A stretch of DNA of 64,000 nt from Streptomyces europaeiscabiei. GTDB lineage: Bacteria; Actinomycetota; Actinomycetes; Streptomycetales; Streptomycetaceae. Shown here in pieces: positions 1-7,349 of this stretch (position 1 is its first letter; each line of letters starts with the position of its first letter). The position numbers and the translations under genes were made by a program. Under the pieces are notes generated by a model. It worked only from the letters and a program-made list of their open reading frames with translations. It was not told the DNA's origin and did not search any database. The DNA lies in assembly GCF_036346855.1 (NCBI RefSeq), contig NZ_CP107841.1, positions 9,242,001-9,306,000 of the forward strand, in the 5' to 3' direction.

Positions 1-2
1 TG

Positions 3-421
3 GCGTCCCGGCGCAATGTCGGCGTCTATCGCGCCACGGGCGGCCGGATCGGCGGCAAGTGGAGGATCGGGAGCGCCTTCCCCGCGGCGTGCCCGTCTGC
101 CTCGTGACCACCAGAGGGCGCAAGAGTGGCTTGCCACGGACTCAGCCTCTGCCTTTTACGGACGATGGTGATCGTGTGGTTCTCGTGGCATCACAGGGCG
201 GGCTGCGGAACAACCCCTTGTGGTATCGGAATCTTCAAGCAGATCCGCAGATCACCGTTCAGATCCGCAGCAACGTGCGTCGCATGCTCGCCCGCACAGC
301 CGGGCCTGCCGAGCGCGCAGTGCTGTGGCCGCGACTTGTCGCTATGTACGCTGACTTCGACAAGTACCAGGCGTGGACGGCCTGGCAGATCCCGGTTGTC
401 ATCTGCGAGCCGGCCCCGTAG
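3..421 (+). pseudogene. F420-dependent nitroreductase-family (DDN/DUF385) gene, 5'-truncated by window, frameshifted
   Basis: The C-terminal 110 residues (VCLVTTRGRKSGLPRTQPLP, then NNPLWYRNLQADPQ and a final QIPVVICEP) match the deazaflavin-dependent nitroreductase/quinone reductase family. The expected N-terminal part (VGVYRATGGRIGGKWRIGSA) is present but in the other frame: frame 3 carries it up to the Pro at 81-83, and the rest continues in frame 2 from 83. The shift lies in a C run (CTTCCCCG) and looks like one lost base. The true start lies before the window. These proteins usually reduce substrates with F420H2 and are small soluble or membrane-associated enzymes. It is either a young pseudogene or a sequencing error; a short restart at GTG 59 would lack the N-terminal helix. 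Confidence 0.75.
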
Positions 422-523
422 GCGACCCAAAGAGCGTTTCTCCTGTGCGTGACTTCGACGAAGAGGACGCTCGCGGCGGCTTGCGGTAAGGCGTCTCAGC
501 TGGATGCTCTGCGATCGGGCCCG

Positions 524-613
524 ATGGACCGCCACCGCATCAACGTGCTGTTCGCGATGCTCCGCGACGGCACTTTCTACGAACCTCGCATCCCCGCAGC
601 AGCCGTCGCATGA
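524..613 (+). mobile_element. IS110-family transposase C-terminal scrap
   Basis: Translation from 524 gives MDRHRINVLFAMLRDGTFYE ending at TGA 611-613. This resembles the conserved C-terminal tail of IS110/IS116/IS902 transposases (RRRVNVLWAMLRDG...). Nothing transposase-like is recognisable upstream between 422 and 523, so only the last ~30 codons remain. The match is short, so the family call is an inference from one motif. Confidence 0.45.
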
Positions 614-830
614 CCAGCTCAGGCTCGACGAAGGACATAGAGGCCCCCCTCATCGCCGAGGACGAAGATGAACGACTCACCACGTCCGCCGCACCTTGCC
701 TCCGCACTCGACGGGGGGCGGTTGCGGCGGCTGTTCTGGAAGGTCCGGGAGCCGGACGGGGGACCGACTGCCGGACGAGGAGGGAGCGCCCCGGGCAGGA
801 GCCGCTTCCTGTGGTGCCTGGGCACTCGGC
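614..830. other. no recognisable gene
   Basis: Both strands were read. Open frames here give low-complexity Arg/Gly/Pro products with no family resemblance. The stretch separates an IS110 relic from a xanthine-dehydrogenase relic and is probably decayed DNA. Confidence 0.5.
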
Positions 831-960
831 CCAGAGCAACGCCTCGACCGTGATGGGCAGTTTGTGCGCCCCTGCGGCCGGTCGCGTTGAAGACCGCGTT
901 CGCGATGGCGGGCGCGACACCCATCAGCACGAGCTCGCCGAGGCCCTTGACCCCGGCGCG
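831..960 (-). pseudogene. 3' end of a molybdopterin xanthine/aldehyde dehydrogenase large subunit, frameshifted relic
   Basis: On the minus strand 960 to ~870 encodes GVKGLGELVLMGVAPAIANA followed by VFNATGRR, the C-terminal signature of YagR/PaoC-type molybdenum subunits including the active-site Glu motif (GLGE). After a frameshift near 868, the last residues KLPITVEALL continue in another frame; the expected stop has become TGG at 831-833. The intact gene at 33666-35861 ends almost identically (KGLGE ... VFNATGRR ... ELPITAEALL). The fragment overlaps the 3' end of the GH2 gene, so a recombination joined the two. Confidence 0.8.
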
Positions 961-3437
961 CATCTCGATTGCGGAGGTGTTGTCTGCTCGACGGTGATGA
1001 TGGTCTCGGCCGCTTCGCATCCGGGGGCTGTCGCCTGGATGCGGATCTCGCCGACGGCGGTAGGCCGTACGATCGCCAGAACCCGTCCGTTGTAGGTGTG
1101 CCGTTCGGCCGCGTCGAACCGCTCTTGCGTCTGCGGGGCGGCGCTGCCCAGGGCGATCAGCTCGCCGGGGCCGGAGACCTCCACACGGACCGGTCGGTCG
1201 GCGCCGGTCCAGCAGGTCCCGTGTGGGTCGGTCAGGGTGAGGGTGACGAAGCAGAGTTCGCCGTGCGCCGCAGTAACAGTCGGCCGGTCCGCCTCTGCGG
1301 TCAGCGTCACCGGGCCCTGGGCCGAGGCAAGCCGGCAGCGGCCCGTCTCTTCTCCGTTCCGGTACGCGACGGCGCACAGCTCTCCGGGCTCGTACGGGAG
1401 GTCGAAGGCGGCGCGGAAGCGGTGTGCCGGGCCCGTCGGCGCGCGGCCCACCGGGCGGTCGTCGAGACAGAGTTCGACCTCGTCGGCGTCGCTGTAGACC
1501 TCGACGGTGACGGGCTTGCCTTCCCAGCCGGGCCAGGTCCAACTGGCGATGCTGTCGCTCCATGCCCAGGGGGTGCCAATGAAGGTCCTGCCGTGGGTCT
1601 CAGGGTTCTGGACGGCGATGTAGGGGGCAGTGCGCAGGCCGAAGACGATCTCGCGGTAGTAGGAGGCGGGGCGCCGGTGGCCGGTGATGTCGACGTCTCC
1701 GCAGCCCGCGAGGAGGTGGGGGAAAGGGGCACCCATGACGATCTGGGGGTTCTCGGGGGTCGCGTACTGGGGGCGGCCGATGCCGACCTCGCCGAGGTAG
1801 TCCCAGCCGGTCCAGGTGAAGTCGCCGATGACGTGGCTGTACTGCTCCACCAGCTGCCAGGTGCGGTCGATGCGGGTGGGGAAGGTCTCGGTGCCCAGGA
1901 TGATCCGGTTCGGGAAGAGCTCCCGGTCGAGGGCGTAGCGGCTATCGGCGTAGTTCATGCCGGCGACATCAAGGACGCTGAAGGACTCGGCCGTGCGCTG
2001 GGTGACCACGTCGGAGGCGCTGATGTCGTTCGTCGTGTCGGACATCTCTGCCATCAGGGTGTTGATGCCCGCGCCGCTCTCGGCTTCCTCCTCTTTCTCC
2101 ATCTCGTGCAGAGCGGCGGCATCGGATAGGGCGGCAAAATGGCAGTTGATGGCGTTGGTGACGTAGCGGCTGCTGTCGAGGGAGCGGATCTTCTCGGCGA
2201 GCTTGCGGCCCCAGGCGGCGCCGACCGCGGATCCGGTCTCGGGGATCTCGTTGCCGATCGAATACATGATGACGCTGGGGTGGTTGTAGTCCTTCGCGAC
2301 CATCGCCTCCACGTCGCGCTCCCACCACTCGGGAAAGTGCAGGCTGTAGTCGAATCCGCTCTTGGCGGACGTCCACACGTCGAAGGTCTCGTCGACCACA
2401 AGCATGCCGTGCCGGTCACAAGCGTCGAGCATGGCCTTGCTCATCGGGTGGTGGGACATGCGGACGGCGTTGAAGCCGGCGTCCTTGAGGATCTGCACCC
2501 GCCGTTCCTCGGCGCGGGCGTAGGTGGCCGCGCCGAGGGGGCCGTTGTCGTGGTGGATGCACGTCCCTCGCAGCTTGACGCTGCGGCCGTTGATACGCAG
2601 TCCCCGGTCGGGGTCGAGCTTCAGCGAGCGGATGCCGAAGTGAACGCTGTCGCTGTCCAGCGGTTGGCCGGCGTCGCTCAGGGTGAGACGACAGCTGTAC
2701 AGATGGGGGCTGTCCACGTCCCACAGCCGGGCCTCATGCAGGTACACGCGTGAGCGGACGGTGGCGTACTCGCCGGGCAGCACGGTGACCTTGGTGACGT
2801 CGTCCGCCACCGCGTTCCCCGAGGAATCGAGGACACTCACGGCGAGGTCGAGTGTGCGCAGGGCGATGGAGTCGTTGCGCAGTCGGGTCGCGACCTCAAC
2901 CACCGCCTGCTCGCCTTCCACGTCCAACGTGGTCACACGGACTCCGTCCGGGGCGATGCGCACGATGTCACCGGTGAGCATCCAGACGTCGCGGTAGATG
3001 CCTGCCCCGGTGTACCAGCGGGAGTCCTGGTGGGCGCGTGCCTCCACGCGGATCTCGTTGTCCTGGCCGTACCGAAGATAGGGGTCGGCGTCGACGGTGA
3101 AGTGGGAGTAGCCGTAGGGACGCTGGCCGGCGAAGTCGCCGTTGATGTGCACGGTGGCGTCGCGGTAGACACCCTCAAACTGGAAAAGGATCCGCTTGCC
3201 GCGCAGCTCCTCCGGCACGAAGAACGCTTTGCGGTACTCGAAGACACCGCCCCGGAAGTAGGCGCCCGCGCCGGACTCGATCGTCAGTGCACCGTCCGGA
3301 GGAACGCGATCCTGACCGATCATCGCGTCGTGCGGCAGCGTGACGGTATGGAACGGGGCGACGGGGCCGCTCATTTCCGCGAAGGGGTTCACCTTGCGCC
3401 GGGTCTGCCAGTCGTCGTTGAAGGAGGTGCGGATCAA
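924..3437 (-). CDS. glycoside hydrolase family 2 (beta-galactosidase/beta-glucuronidase-like), recombined 3' end
   Basis: About 837 aa. An N-terminal jelly-roll sugar-binding domain (residues ~1-190) is followed by an immunoglobulin-like domain (~190-290) and a TIM barrel (~290-590). The barrel carries the acid/base motif SIGNEIPE and the nucleophile region LGTETFPT. A DUF4982-type and another beta domain follow. No signal peptide is seen, so hydrolysis of an imported oligosaccharide in the cytoplasm is likely. I place the start at TTG 3437 because GAGGA lies 8-9 bases before it and family homology begins there (IRTSFNDDW). A LacI-type operator sits 108 bp upstream (3545-3560). The last ~13 residues (RCAPGSRASASSC) are read out of frame from a xanthine-dehydrogenase fragment, so the native stop is lost. 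The exact sugar specificity cannot be read. Confidence 0.88.
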   Translation of the reverse strand: MIRTSFNDDWQTRRKVNPFAEMSGPVAPFHTVTLPHDAMIGQDRVPPDGALTIESGAGAYFRGGVFEYRKAFFVPEELRGKRILFQFEGVYRDATVHINGDFAGQRPYGYSHFTVDADPYLRYGQDNEIRVEARAHQDSRWYTGAGIYRDVWMLTGDIVRIAPDGVRVTTLDVEGEQAVVEVATRLRNDSIALRTLDLAVSVLDSSGNAVADDVTKVTVLPGEYATVRSRVYLHEARLWDVDSPHLYSCRLTLSDAGQPLDSDSVHFGIRSLKLDPDRGLRINGRSVKLRGTCIHHDNGPLGAATYARAEERRVQILKDAGFNAVRMSHHPMSKAMLDACDRHGMLVVDETFDVWTSAKSGFDYSLHFPEWWERDVEAMVAKDYNHPSVIMYSIGNEIPETGSAVGAAWGRKLAEKIRSLDSSRYVTNAINCHFAALSDAAALHEMEKEEEAESGAGINTLMAEMSDTTNDISASDVVTQRTAESFSVLDVAGMNYADSRYALDRELFPNRIILGTETFPTRIDRTWQLVEQYSHVIGDFTWTGWDYLGEVGIGRPQYATPENPQIVMGAPFPHLLAGCGDVDITGHRRPASYYREIVFGLRTAPYIAVQNPETHGRTFIGTPWAWSDSIASWTWPGWEGKPVTVEVYSDADEVELCLDDRPVGRAPTGPAHRFRAAFDLPYEPGELCAVAYRNGEETGRCRLASAQGPVTLTAEADRPTVTAAHGELCFVTLTLTDPHGTCWTGADRPVRVEVSGPGELIALGSAAPQTQERFDAAERHTYNGRVLAIVRPTAVGEIRIQATAPGCEAAETIITVEQTTPPQSRCAPGSRASASSC

Positions 3438-3544
3438 TGTGGGTCCTCTTCGCCGAATACCAGGGGTGGAGCCGTGGGGCCTGAAGACGCAGCGCCGGGC
3501 CCGTGCCAACGGGCTCACGCCACGGAACGTTACTTATATCGCGT

Positions 3545-3560
3545 ACTTAAACGTGTAGGT
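3545..3560 (+). promoter_or_regulatory. LacI-type operator, copy 1 (ACTTAAACGTGTAGGT)
   Basis: An imperfect 16-bp palindrome with a central CG. It is the exact reverse complement of 13001-13016 and nearly identical to 11826-11841. It lies between the GH2 gene (minus) and a LacI stump (plus). The neighbouring ~25 bp (TACTTATATCGCG) are also partly conserved with the copy at 13001, showing the whole regulator-promoter block was duplicated. Confidence 0.8.
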
Positions 3561-3625
3561 GAACGTGGGCGTAGGCTAGTCCGCGGTCCTGAATCTTGAC
3601 AAGAGGCTTATCGGAGGGTGGCTGC

Positions 3626-3775
3626 ATGACCGGGACATCCAGCGGCAGGCGGGTGATCAGCCGGGATGCCGCGCCGAAGGCCGGGGTCTCCCGCCCCACG
3701 GGGAGCCACGTACTCAATAACGTCCCGCACCAGAAGATCCCCGAGGTGACGCGCCGCAGGGTGTGTGGCGCGGCC
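3626..3775 (+). pseudogene. LacI-family regulator, N-terminal stump
   Basis: ATG 3626 follows GGAGGG. About 50 codons match the helix-turn-helix of the two intact LacI proteins in this window: AGVSRPTGSHVLNNVPHQKI versus AGVSRATVSFVLNDTPHQKI. Homology stops at ~3775, where a reverse-oriented transporter fragment begins. The leader (TGACAAGAGG ... ATGACCGGG) also matches the leader of the regulator that starts at 12922. It is a dead third copy of the regulator; lacking a ligand domain it is unlikely to work. Confidence 0.8.
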
Positions 3776-4197
3776 GACCAGTCCGGAGCCGACCGCGAAC
3801 CAGGCACGCCGGGCCGGTCTGCCGACCACTCACATGAACAGCAGGCCGGCGACGAAGCCGATCGGCAGTCCGATCAGGGCGAGCTGGGAGAACTGTGCGA
3901 CCTCGCCCTTGGCCAGAGCGGTCCACAGGAATGTGCCAACTGACCGAGGTTGTTCGCGCCGAGGTTCCAGGTGGCGTAGTGCAAGCCCGTTGCCAGCAGG
4001 GCGCACGCGGTCGGCGTCCGGAAGAGATCGCGGATGCGGCTGAATTCGATGGTCTCGGAGCGGGCTGTCGCATGCCTGTCGGCGGCCCTGTGGGCAGCCA
4101 CTCATTCGACCGACTCGCTGAGGGTGAGGCGCAACAGCAGTACGACGACCGCGACGACCAGCAGTTGGGCGAACAGGATCCGGCCAGCCTACTCGTT
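3773..4197 (-). pseudogene. MFS transporter fragment with stops and frameshift
   Basis: Minus-strand frames give membrane-helix sequence typical of sugar-type MFS permeases: FAQLLVVAVVVLLLRLTLSE, then TACALLATGLHYATWNLGAN, then ALIGLPIGFVAGLLFM. Two in-frame TGA codons interrupt it (around 4108 and 3830), both plausibly former TGG, and one base is missing near 3945, where QFGTFLW should be. Neither end of the gene is present. Its place beside a LacI stump and a GH2 gene suggests a former sugar uptake gene of the same cluster. Confidence 0.75.
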
Positions 4198-4227
4198 TCA
4201 CTGACGCGTGCCAGTCCGGTGATCTGG

Positions 4228-4244
4228 CGGGTAAGCTAACCGCG
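4228..4244. promoter_or_regulatory. shared GTAAgCTAACCG motif upstream of lacI copy 1
   Basis: CGGGTAAGCTAACCGCG matches CCGGTAAACTAACCGTG at 11848-11864 in 14 of 17 positions. The core GGTAA/TAACC is weakly palindromic. It lies 20 bp before the regulator at 4264, and the other copy lies just beyond a LacI operator before the ABC importer. It could be a second operator type or promoter element; no function is proven. Confidence 0.4.
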
Positions 4245-4263
4245 GCCGGGGCTTTGACGTGAG

Positions 4264-5289
4264 GTGCGACTGAGGCGGCGGGTGACCGTGGTGTCCGAGG
4301 GCAGGCTGGTGACCAGCGCGGATGTGGCGAGGGAAGCTGGAGTCTCCCGCGCGACGGTGAGTTACGTCCTTAACGAGGTTCCCCATCAGAAGATCCTCGA
4401 AGCCACACGGCAGCGGGTGCGGGAAGCCGCCGCCCGGCTCGGCTACGCACCCTCGGCCGCGGCGCGGGCCCTGCGCACGGGGCGCTCGGAGATTGTGCTC
4501 GGCCTGCTGCCGGACTGGCCGATCGAACATGTGCTCGGACGACTTATCCAGCAGCTGACCAACGCCTTCGCCGTGAACGGGCTGACCTTCGTGGTGCACT
4601 CGTCGGCTCCCCCCGCGCGCCCGCTGCGGGAAATCTGGAAGGCCATGACCCCTGCGGCGGTGTTGTCTCTCCAGGAGTTCGACGACGGGGAAGGCGAGGC
4701 GATGCGGGCGGCGGGTATCGAGGTGGTCATGGCGATGCACGGATTGACACGCGGTGAACCCCAGCCACCTCTGGTGTCCGAGCAACCCATTGGCGTATTG
4801 CAGGCACGGCACATCGTCGGAACCCACCGCCGCCTCGGCTACGCCTACCCCGATCTGCCGGGACTCGACGTCCTGGCCCAGCCGCGCTTGGACGGCGTCC
4901 GCAAGGTATGCGCCGAACTGGACATGCCTGAGCCGGATGTCCGGACGGTCCCTCTCGATGCGCAGGGCGCCGCCGAAGCGGTGAAGGCGTGGCTTGCCGC
5001 CGACCCACCGGTCACGGGGATCTGCGCGTTCAACGACAACGTCGCCCTCGCTGTGCTGGCTGGCTTGAGCCACCTTGGATTGCGTGCTCCGAAGGATCTG
5101 GCCGTGATGGGCGTCGACGACATCCCGGGCGCGTCGCTGGCACAGCCACCGCTCACCACGGTCGTCCGCGACACCGACGCCATCGCGCGGGGCCTGGCCC
5201 GCCGCGTCATCGATACGCTGGCCGGAAAGGAGATCCCCGCCGAGCCCCTTCGGGACGAACTCTTGATCAGAGTCCGCGCATCCGTCTGA
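4264..5289 (+). CDS. LacI-family transcriptional regulator, paralogue A
   Basis: 341 aa. Residues ~15-65 form the LacI helix-turn-helix (TSADVAREAGVSRATVSYVL, hinge QRVREAAARLGYAPSAAAR). Residues ~75-341 form a periplasmic-binding-protein-like sensor domain with the usual CAFNDNVALAVL and GVDDIPGASLAQPPLTTVV motifs. It is close to the regulator at 11915-12922 over its whole length, so one arose by duplication. Start choice is uncertain: GTG 4264, GTG 4282 and later GTGs are all possible. It stands alone between an MFS relic and insertion-sequence scraps, so its target is probably one of the operators in this window. The effector is unknown, perhaps a plant disaccharide. Confidence 0.9.
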   Translation: MRLRRRVTVVSEGRLVTSADVAREAGVSRATVSYVLNEVPHQKILEATRQRVREAAARLGYAPSAAARALRTGRSEIVLGLLPDWPIEHVLGRLIQQLTNAFAVNGLTFVVHSSAPPARPLREIWKAMTPAAVLSLQEFDDGEGEAMRAAGIEVVMAMHGLTRGEPQPPLVSEQPIGVLQARHIVGTHRRLGYAYPDLPGLDVLAQPRLDGVRKVCAELDMPEPDVRTVPLDAQGAAEAVKAWLAADPPVTGICAFNDNVALAVLAGLSHLGLRAPKDLAVMGVDDIPGASLAQPPLTTVVRDTDAIARGLARRVIDTLAGKEIPAEPLRDELLIRVRASV

Positions 5290-5479
5290 CCGGTGCGCGG
5301 GTGCCTTCGGGCAGCCGATGATCACGCCTCTGCTACAAAGGGCACTCGCGCTTTCGTGCCAGGGCCGTGTCGAGGGGGGATGCTGTCACTCCGGCCGCAG
5401 CATGCCAGTCGGGCATCTGGGGAGTCTGTCCATGATGCAGGGCTGATTCATAGTTCTGGTGATCATGTGGTGTTGCGGG

Positions 5480-5812
5480 TCAGGGCGGTCCGATCAAGTC
5501 CAGCGGGCGGGTGAAGAGCCTGCAGGAGAGCTCGCACAGGTCGGCGGCACTGCTGTGGTGCCCAGCGGTGCGTAGGGTGCTGATCGCGAAGCTGCGCAGG
5601 GTAGCCATGTTCTCCGGTCCTTGCCTGGTGCGGATCTTCGAGGCGTCCTCGCGGAACGTGGAGTCTTACGTAGTGCACGGCCTCGATGCCCCATTGCGCG
5701 CGGGCGAGTTGGTCGATGGCCTGGGGAGATGCCGCACGCGCCGTCAGGTCCGTGATGGCGTAGACGGTCTCACTGGTGATTTTGCCGGTCTTGAGGCTGG
5801 TGCGATGCCGGT
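5480..5812 (-). mobile_element. ISAs1-family transposase C-terminal relic
   Basis: Minus-strand translation gives TSLKTGKITSETVYAITDLT, then ASPQAIDQLARAQWGIEAVHYVR. After a frameshift it continues FREDASKIRTRQGPENMATL and LRSFAISTLRTAGHHSSAAD to a stop at 5480. This is the catalytic C-terminal part of ISAs1 (H-repeat-like) transposases. The N-terminal half is absent, replaced by an IS1182 N-terminus read into it at ~5812. Not functional. Confidence 0.75.
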
Positions 5813-6260
5813 GGATGCGTGGAATTGGTACGCGCCCGGCCTCGCGTCCTTGAGCAGCCTCGCTCCCCGGCCGCAGCCAGGATGCCGTCCAGCACCTGGC
5901 GCCCCGTATCGGCTCCGACCAGACGGTCACGGAACTCCGAGAGCACCGAGTAGTCGACCCCGGGGGCCGTCAGCTCCAGTCCGAGGGCGTACTTGACGTC
6001 GATCCTGGCCTGCACCGCCTCGGCCGCCTGCCGGTCGGTGAGCCCCTCCACAAACTACAACAGCAGTACCAACGCCAGCCGCCCCGGCGACCACGCGGGT
6101 TGGCCCGCGTCGCGAACAGCCCGCCGAACTCCTCGTCCCGGAAGAGAACCCCCAGCTCATCACGGATTCGGATGGCTCAGCTCCCCTTCGGGAAGGCCGC
6201 CCGCGCCACCCGCACCGTCTCCACCGGGATCTCCCCCGGCTCCCGAGGTCTCATAGACAT
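5812..6260 (-). mobile_element. IS1182-family transposase N-terminal relic
   Basis: From ATG 6260 the minus strand reads MSMRPREPGEIPVETVRVAR, then a TGA, then IRIRDELGVLFRDEEFGGLF. After a frameshift it continues PAWSPGRLALVLLL, TAG, FVEGLTDRQAAEAVQARIDV, KYALGLELTAPGVDYSVLSE and RTRGRARTNSTH. This is the N-terminal third of IS1182-type (DUF772) transposases with two stops and one frameshift. At ~5812 it is joined to an ISAs1 C-terminus. A 15-bp inverted repeat lies 22 bp before the ATG, as in the second IS1182 relic at 17830-17901. Confidence 0.8.
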
Positions 6261-6281
6261 GGACGCCCGCCCCATACGACA

Positions 6282-6322
6282 ACGTCGGCCCTCAAGGCCT
6301 ATCGGGTCTTGAGGGCCGACGT
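6282..6322. repeat. 15-bp perfect inverted repeat upstream of IS1182 relic 1
   Basis: ACGTCGGCCCTCAAG (6282-6296) and its exact reverse complement (6308-6322) enclose an 11-nt loop. Flanks (ATACGACA on one side, CACGCTGAGACCGG on the other) recur around the repeat at 17923-17965. The spacing to the relic ATG is 22 bp in both, so this is probably the left-end structure of the element rather than a host terminator. Confidence 0.7.
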
Positions 6323-6512
6323 CACGCTGAGACCGGAATTAACCAGCAGTATCAGGAATCGCTCCCGGGCAGGGGCCGTACAGATGTGGGCCCCGAGATG
6401 ACCTGGCGGATCGCTGGAAGGCCTCGTCGCCTTGTTGCCGCACGCCGTGCGGCTGGGGCGCTTGGGCAGCCGTCCCTCTGAGTAGCGTCGGCTGCCCGGG
6501 CCGACCGGATCG

Positions 6513-7349
6513 TCAAGCGGTCGCTGCCACCTCCGTCCGCTGCTGACGCCGCTTGCGTTGCAGGATCGGGTCCGGGACGGGCGCGGCCGCCACCAGTCGC
6601 CGGGTGTACGCGTGCTGCGGCTGGTCGCACACGTCGACGCTGGGTCCCTCTTCGACGATGCGTCCGTGTTGCAGCACCAGGGTGCGTGCCGCGAACTCCT
6701 TGACGACGGCGAGGTCGTGGGTGATGAACAGGTACGCACAGCCAAGGGTGTTCTGGAGTTCGGAAAGGAGCTCCAGCGCGGCGGCCTGGGTGGTGACGTC
6801 GAGGGCACTGGTCGGCTCGTCGCAGATGATCAGCTTCGGTTGCCGAGCGACCGCCCGTGCGATGGCGATGCGTTGGCGCTGGCCTCCGCTGAACTGGGCC
6901 GGGTAGCGGCCGGCTGCGTCCTCCGGCAGGCCGACGCGGCGCAGCAGCTCGGCGATGCGCTCGTGGACCTCCTGGCGTGAGAGGGGTGAACCGGTGAGCA
7001 GAGGCTCGGCCAGTGTCCGGCCTACGGGCAGCGCCGGGTTCAGAGACCCGTAAGGATTCTGGAAGATCGCCTGGAGGTCGGAGGACAGGGAGCGGCGTGC
7101 GCGGGCGGTGTGGTGGGTGATGTCCTGCCCGTCGAGCAGCACGCGTCCGGCGCTGACCGGGGTCAGCCCCAGTACCGCCTTGCCGATGGTGGTCTTCCCC
7201 GAGCCGGACTCGCCCACGAGCGCGACCGTCTCGGCGCGTCCCACCTCGAAGGACACGTCCGCGATGACCGTGGTCGGGGGCTTGCGCAGTCCACGGGACG
7301 GGTAGCGGATCGCAAGGCCGTCGAGTTGGAGTACAGGTGTTCCGGTCAC
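6513..7349 (-). CDS. oligopeptide/oligosaccharide-type ABC transporter ATP-binding protein (DppF/OppF-like)
   Basis: 278 aa. Walker A GESGSGKT (residues 46-53), signature FSGGQ (152-156) and Walker B with D-loop DEPTSALD (176-183) are intact. The C-terminal part carries the Opp/Dpp tail motif with HAYTRRLVAAAPVPDP. It is the last gene of a minus-strand operon and its start overlaps the preceding stop by 4 bp (ATGA at 7346-7349). It energises the importer built from the next three upstream genes. Family 5 binding-protein importers are usually annotated for peptides, but the operator upstream and neighbouring glycosidases suggest a glycoside or oligosaccharide substrate. Confidence 0.93.
   Translation of the reverse strand: MTGTPVLQLDGLAIRYPSRGLRKPPTTVIADVSFEVGRAETVALVGESGSGKTTIGKAVLGLTPVSAGRVLLDGQDITHHTARARRSLSSDLQAIFQNPYGSLNPALPVGRTLAEPLLTGSPLSRQEVHERIAELLRRVGLPEDAAGRYPAQFSGGQRQRIAIARAVARQPKLIICDEPTSALDVTTQAAALELLSELQNTLGCAYLFITHDLAVVKEFAARTLVLQHGRIVEEGPSVDVCDQPQHAYTRRLVAAAPVPDPILQRKRRQQRTEVAATA

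Noticed and set aside
831..923. Reading the frames below the GH2 stop as an independent small gene
   Set aside because: The residues match the C-terminus of a molybdenum dehydrogenase in two frames, so it is a relic.
4198..5325. Long minus-strand open frame across lacI A
   Set aside because: It is the antisense of a clear LacI gene and its product has no family blocks; long antisense frames are expected at this GC content.
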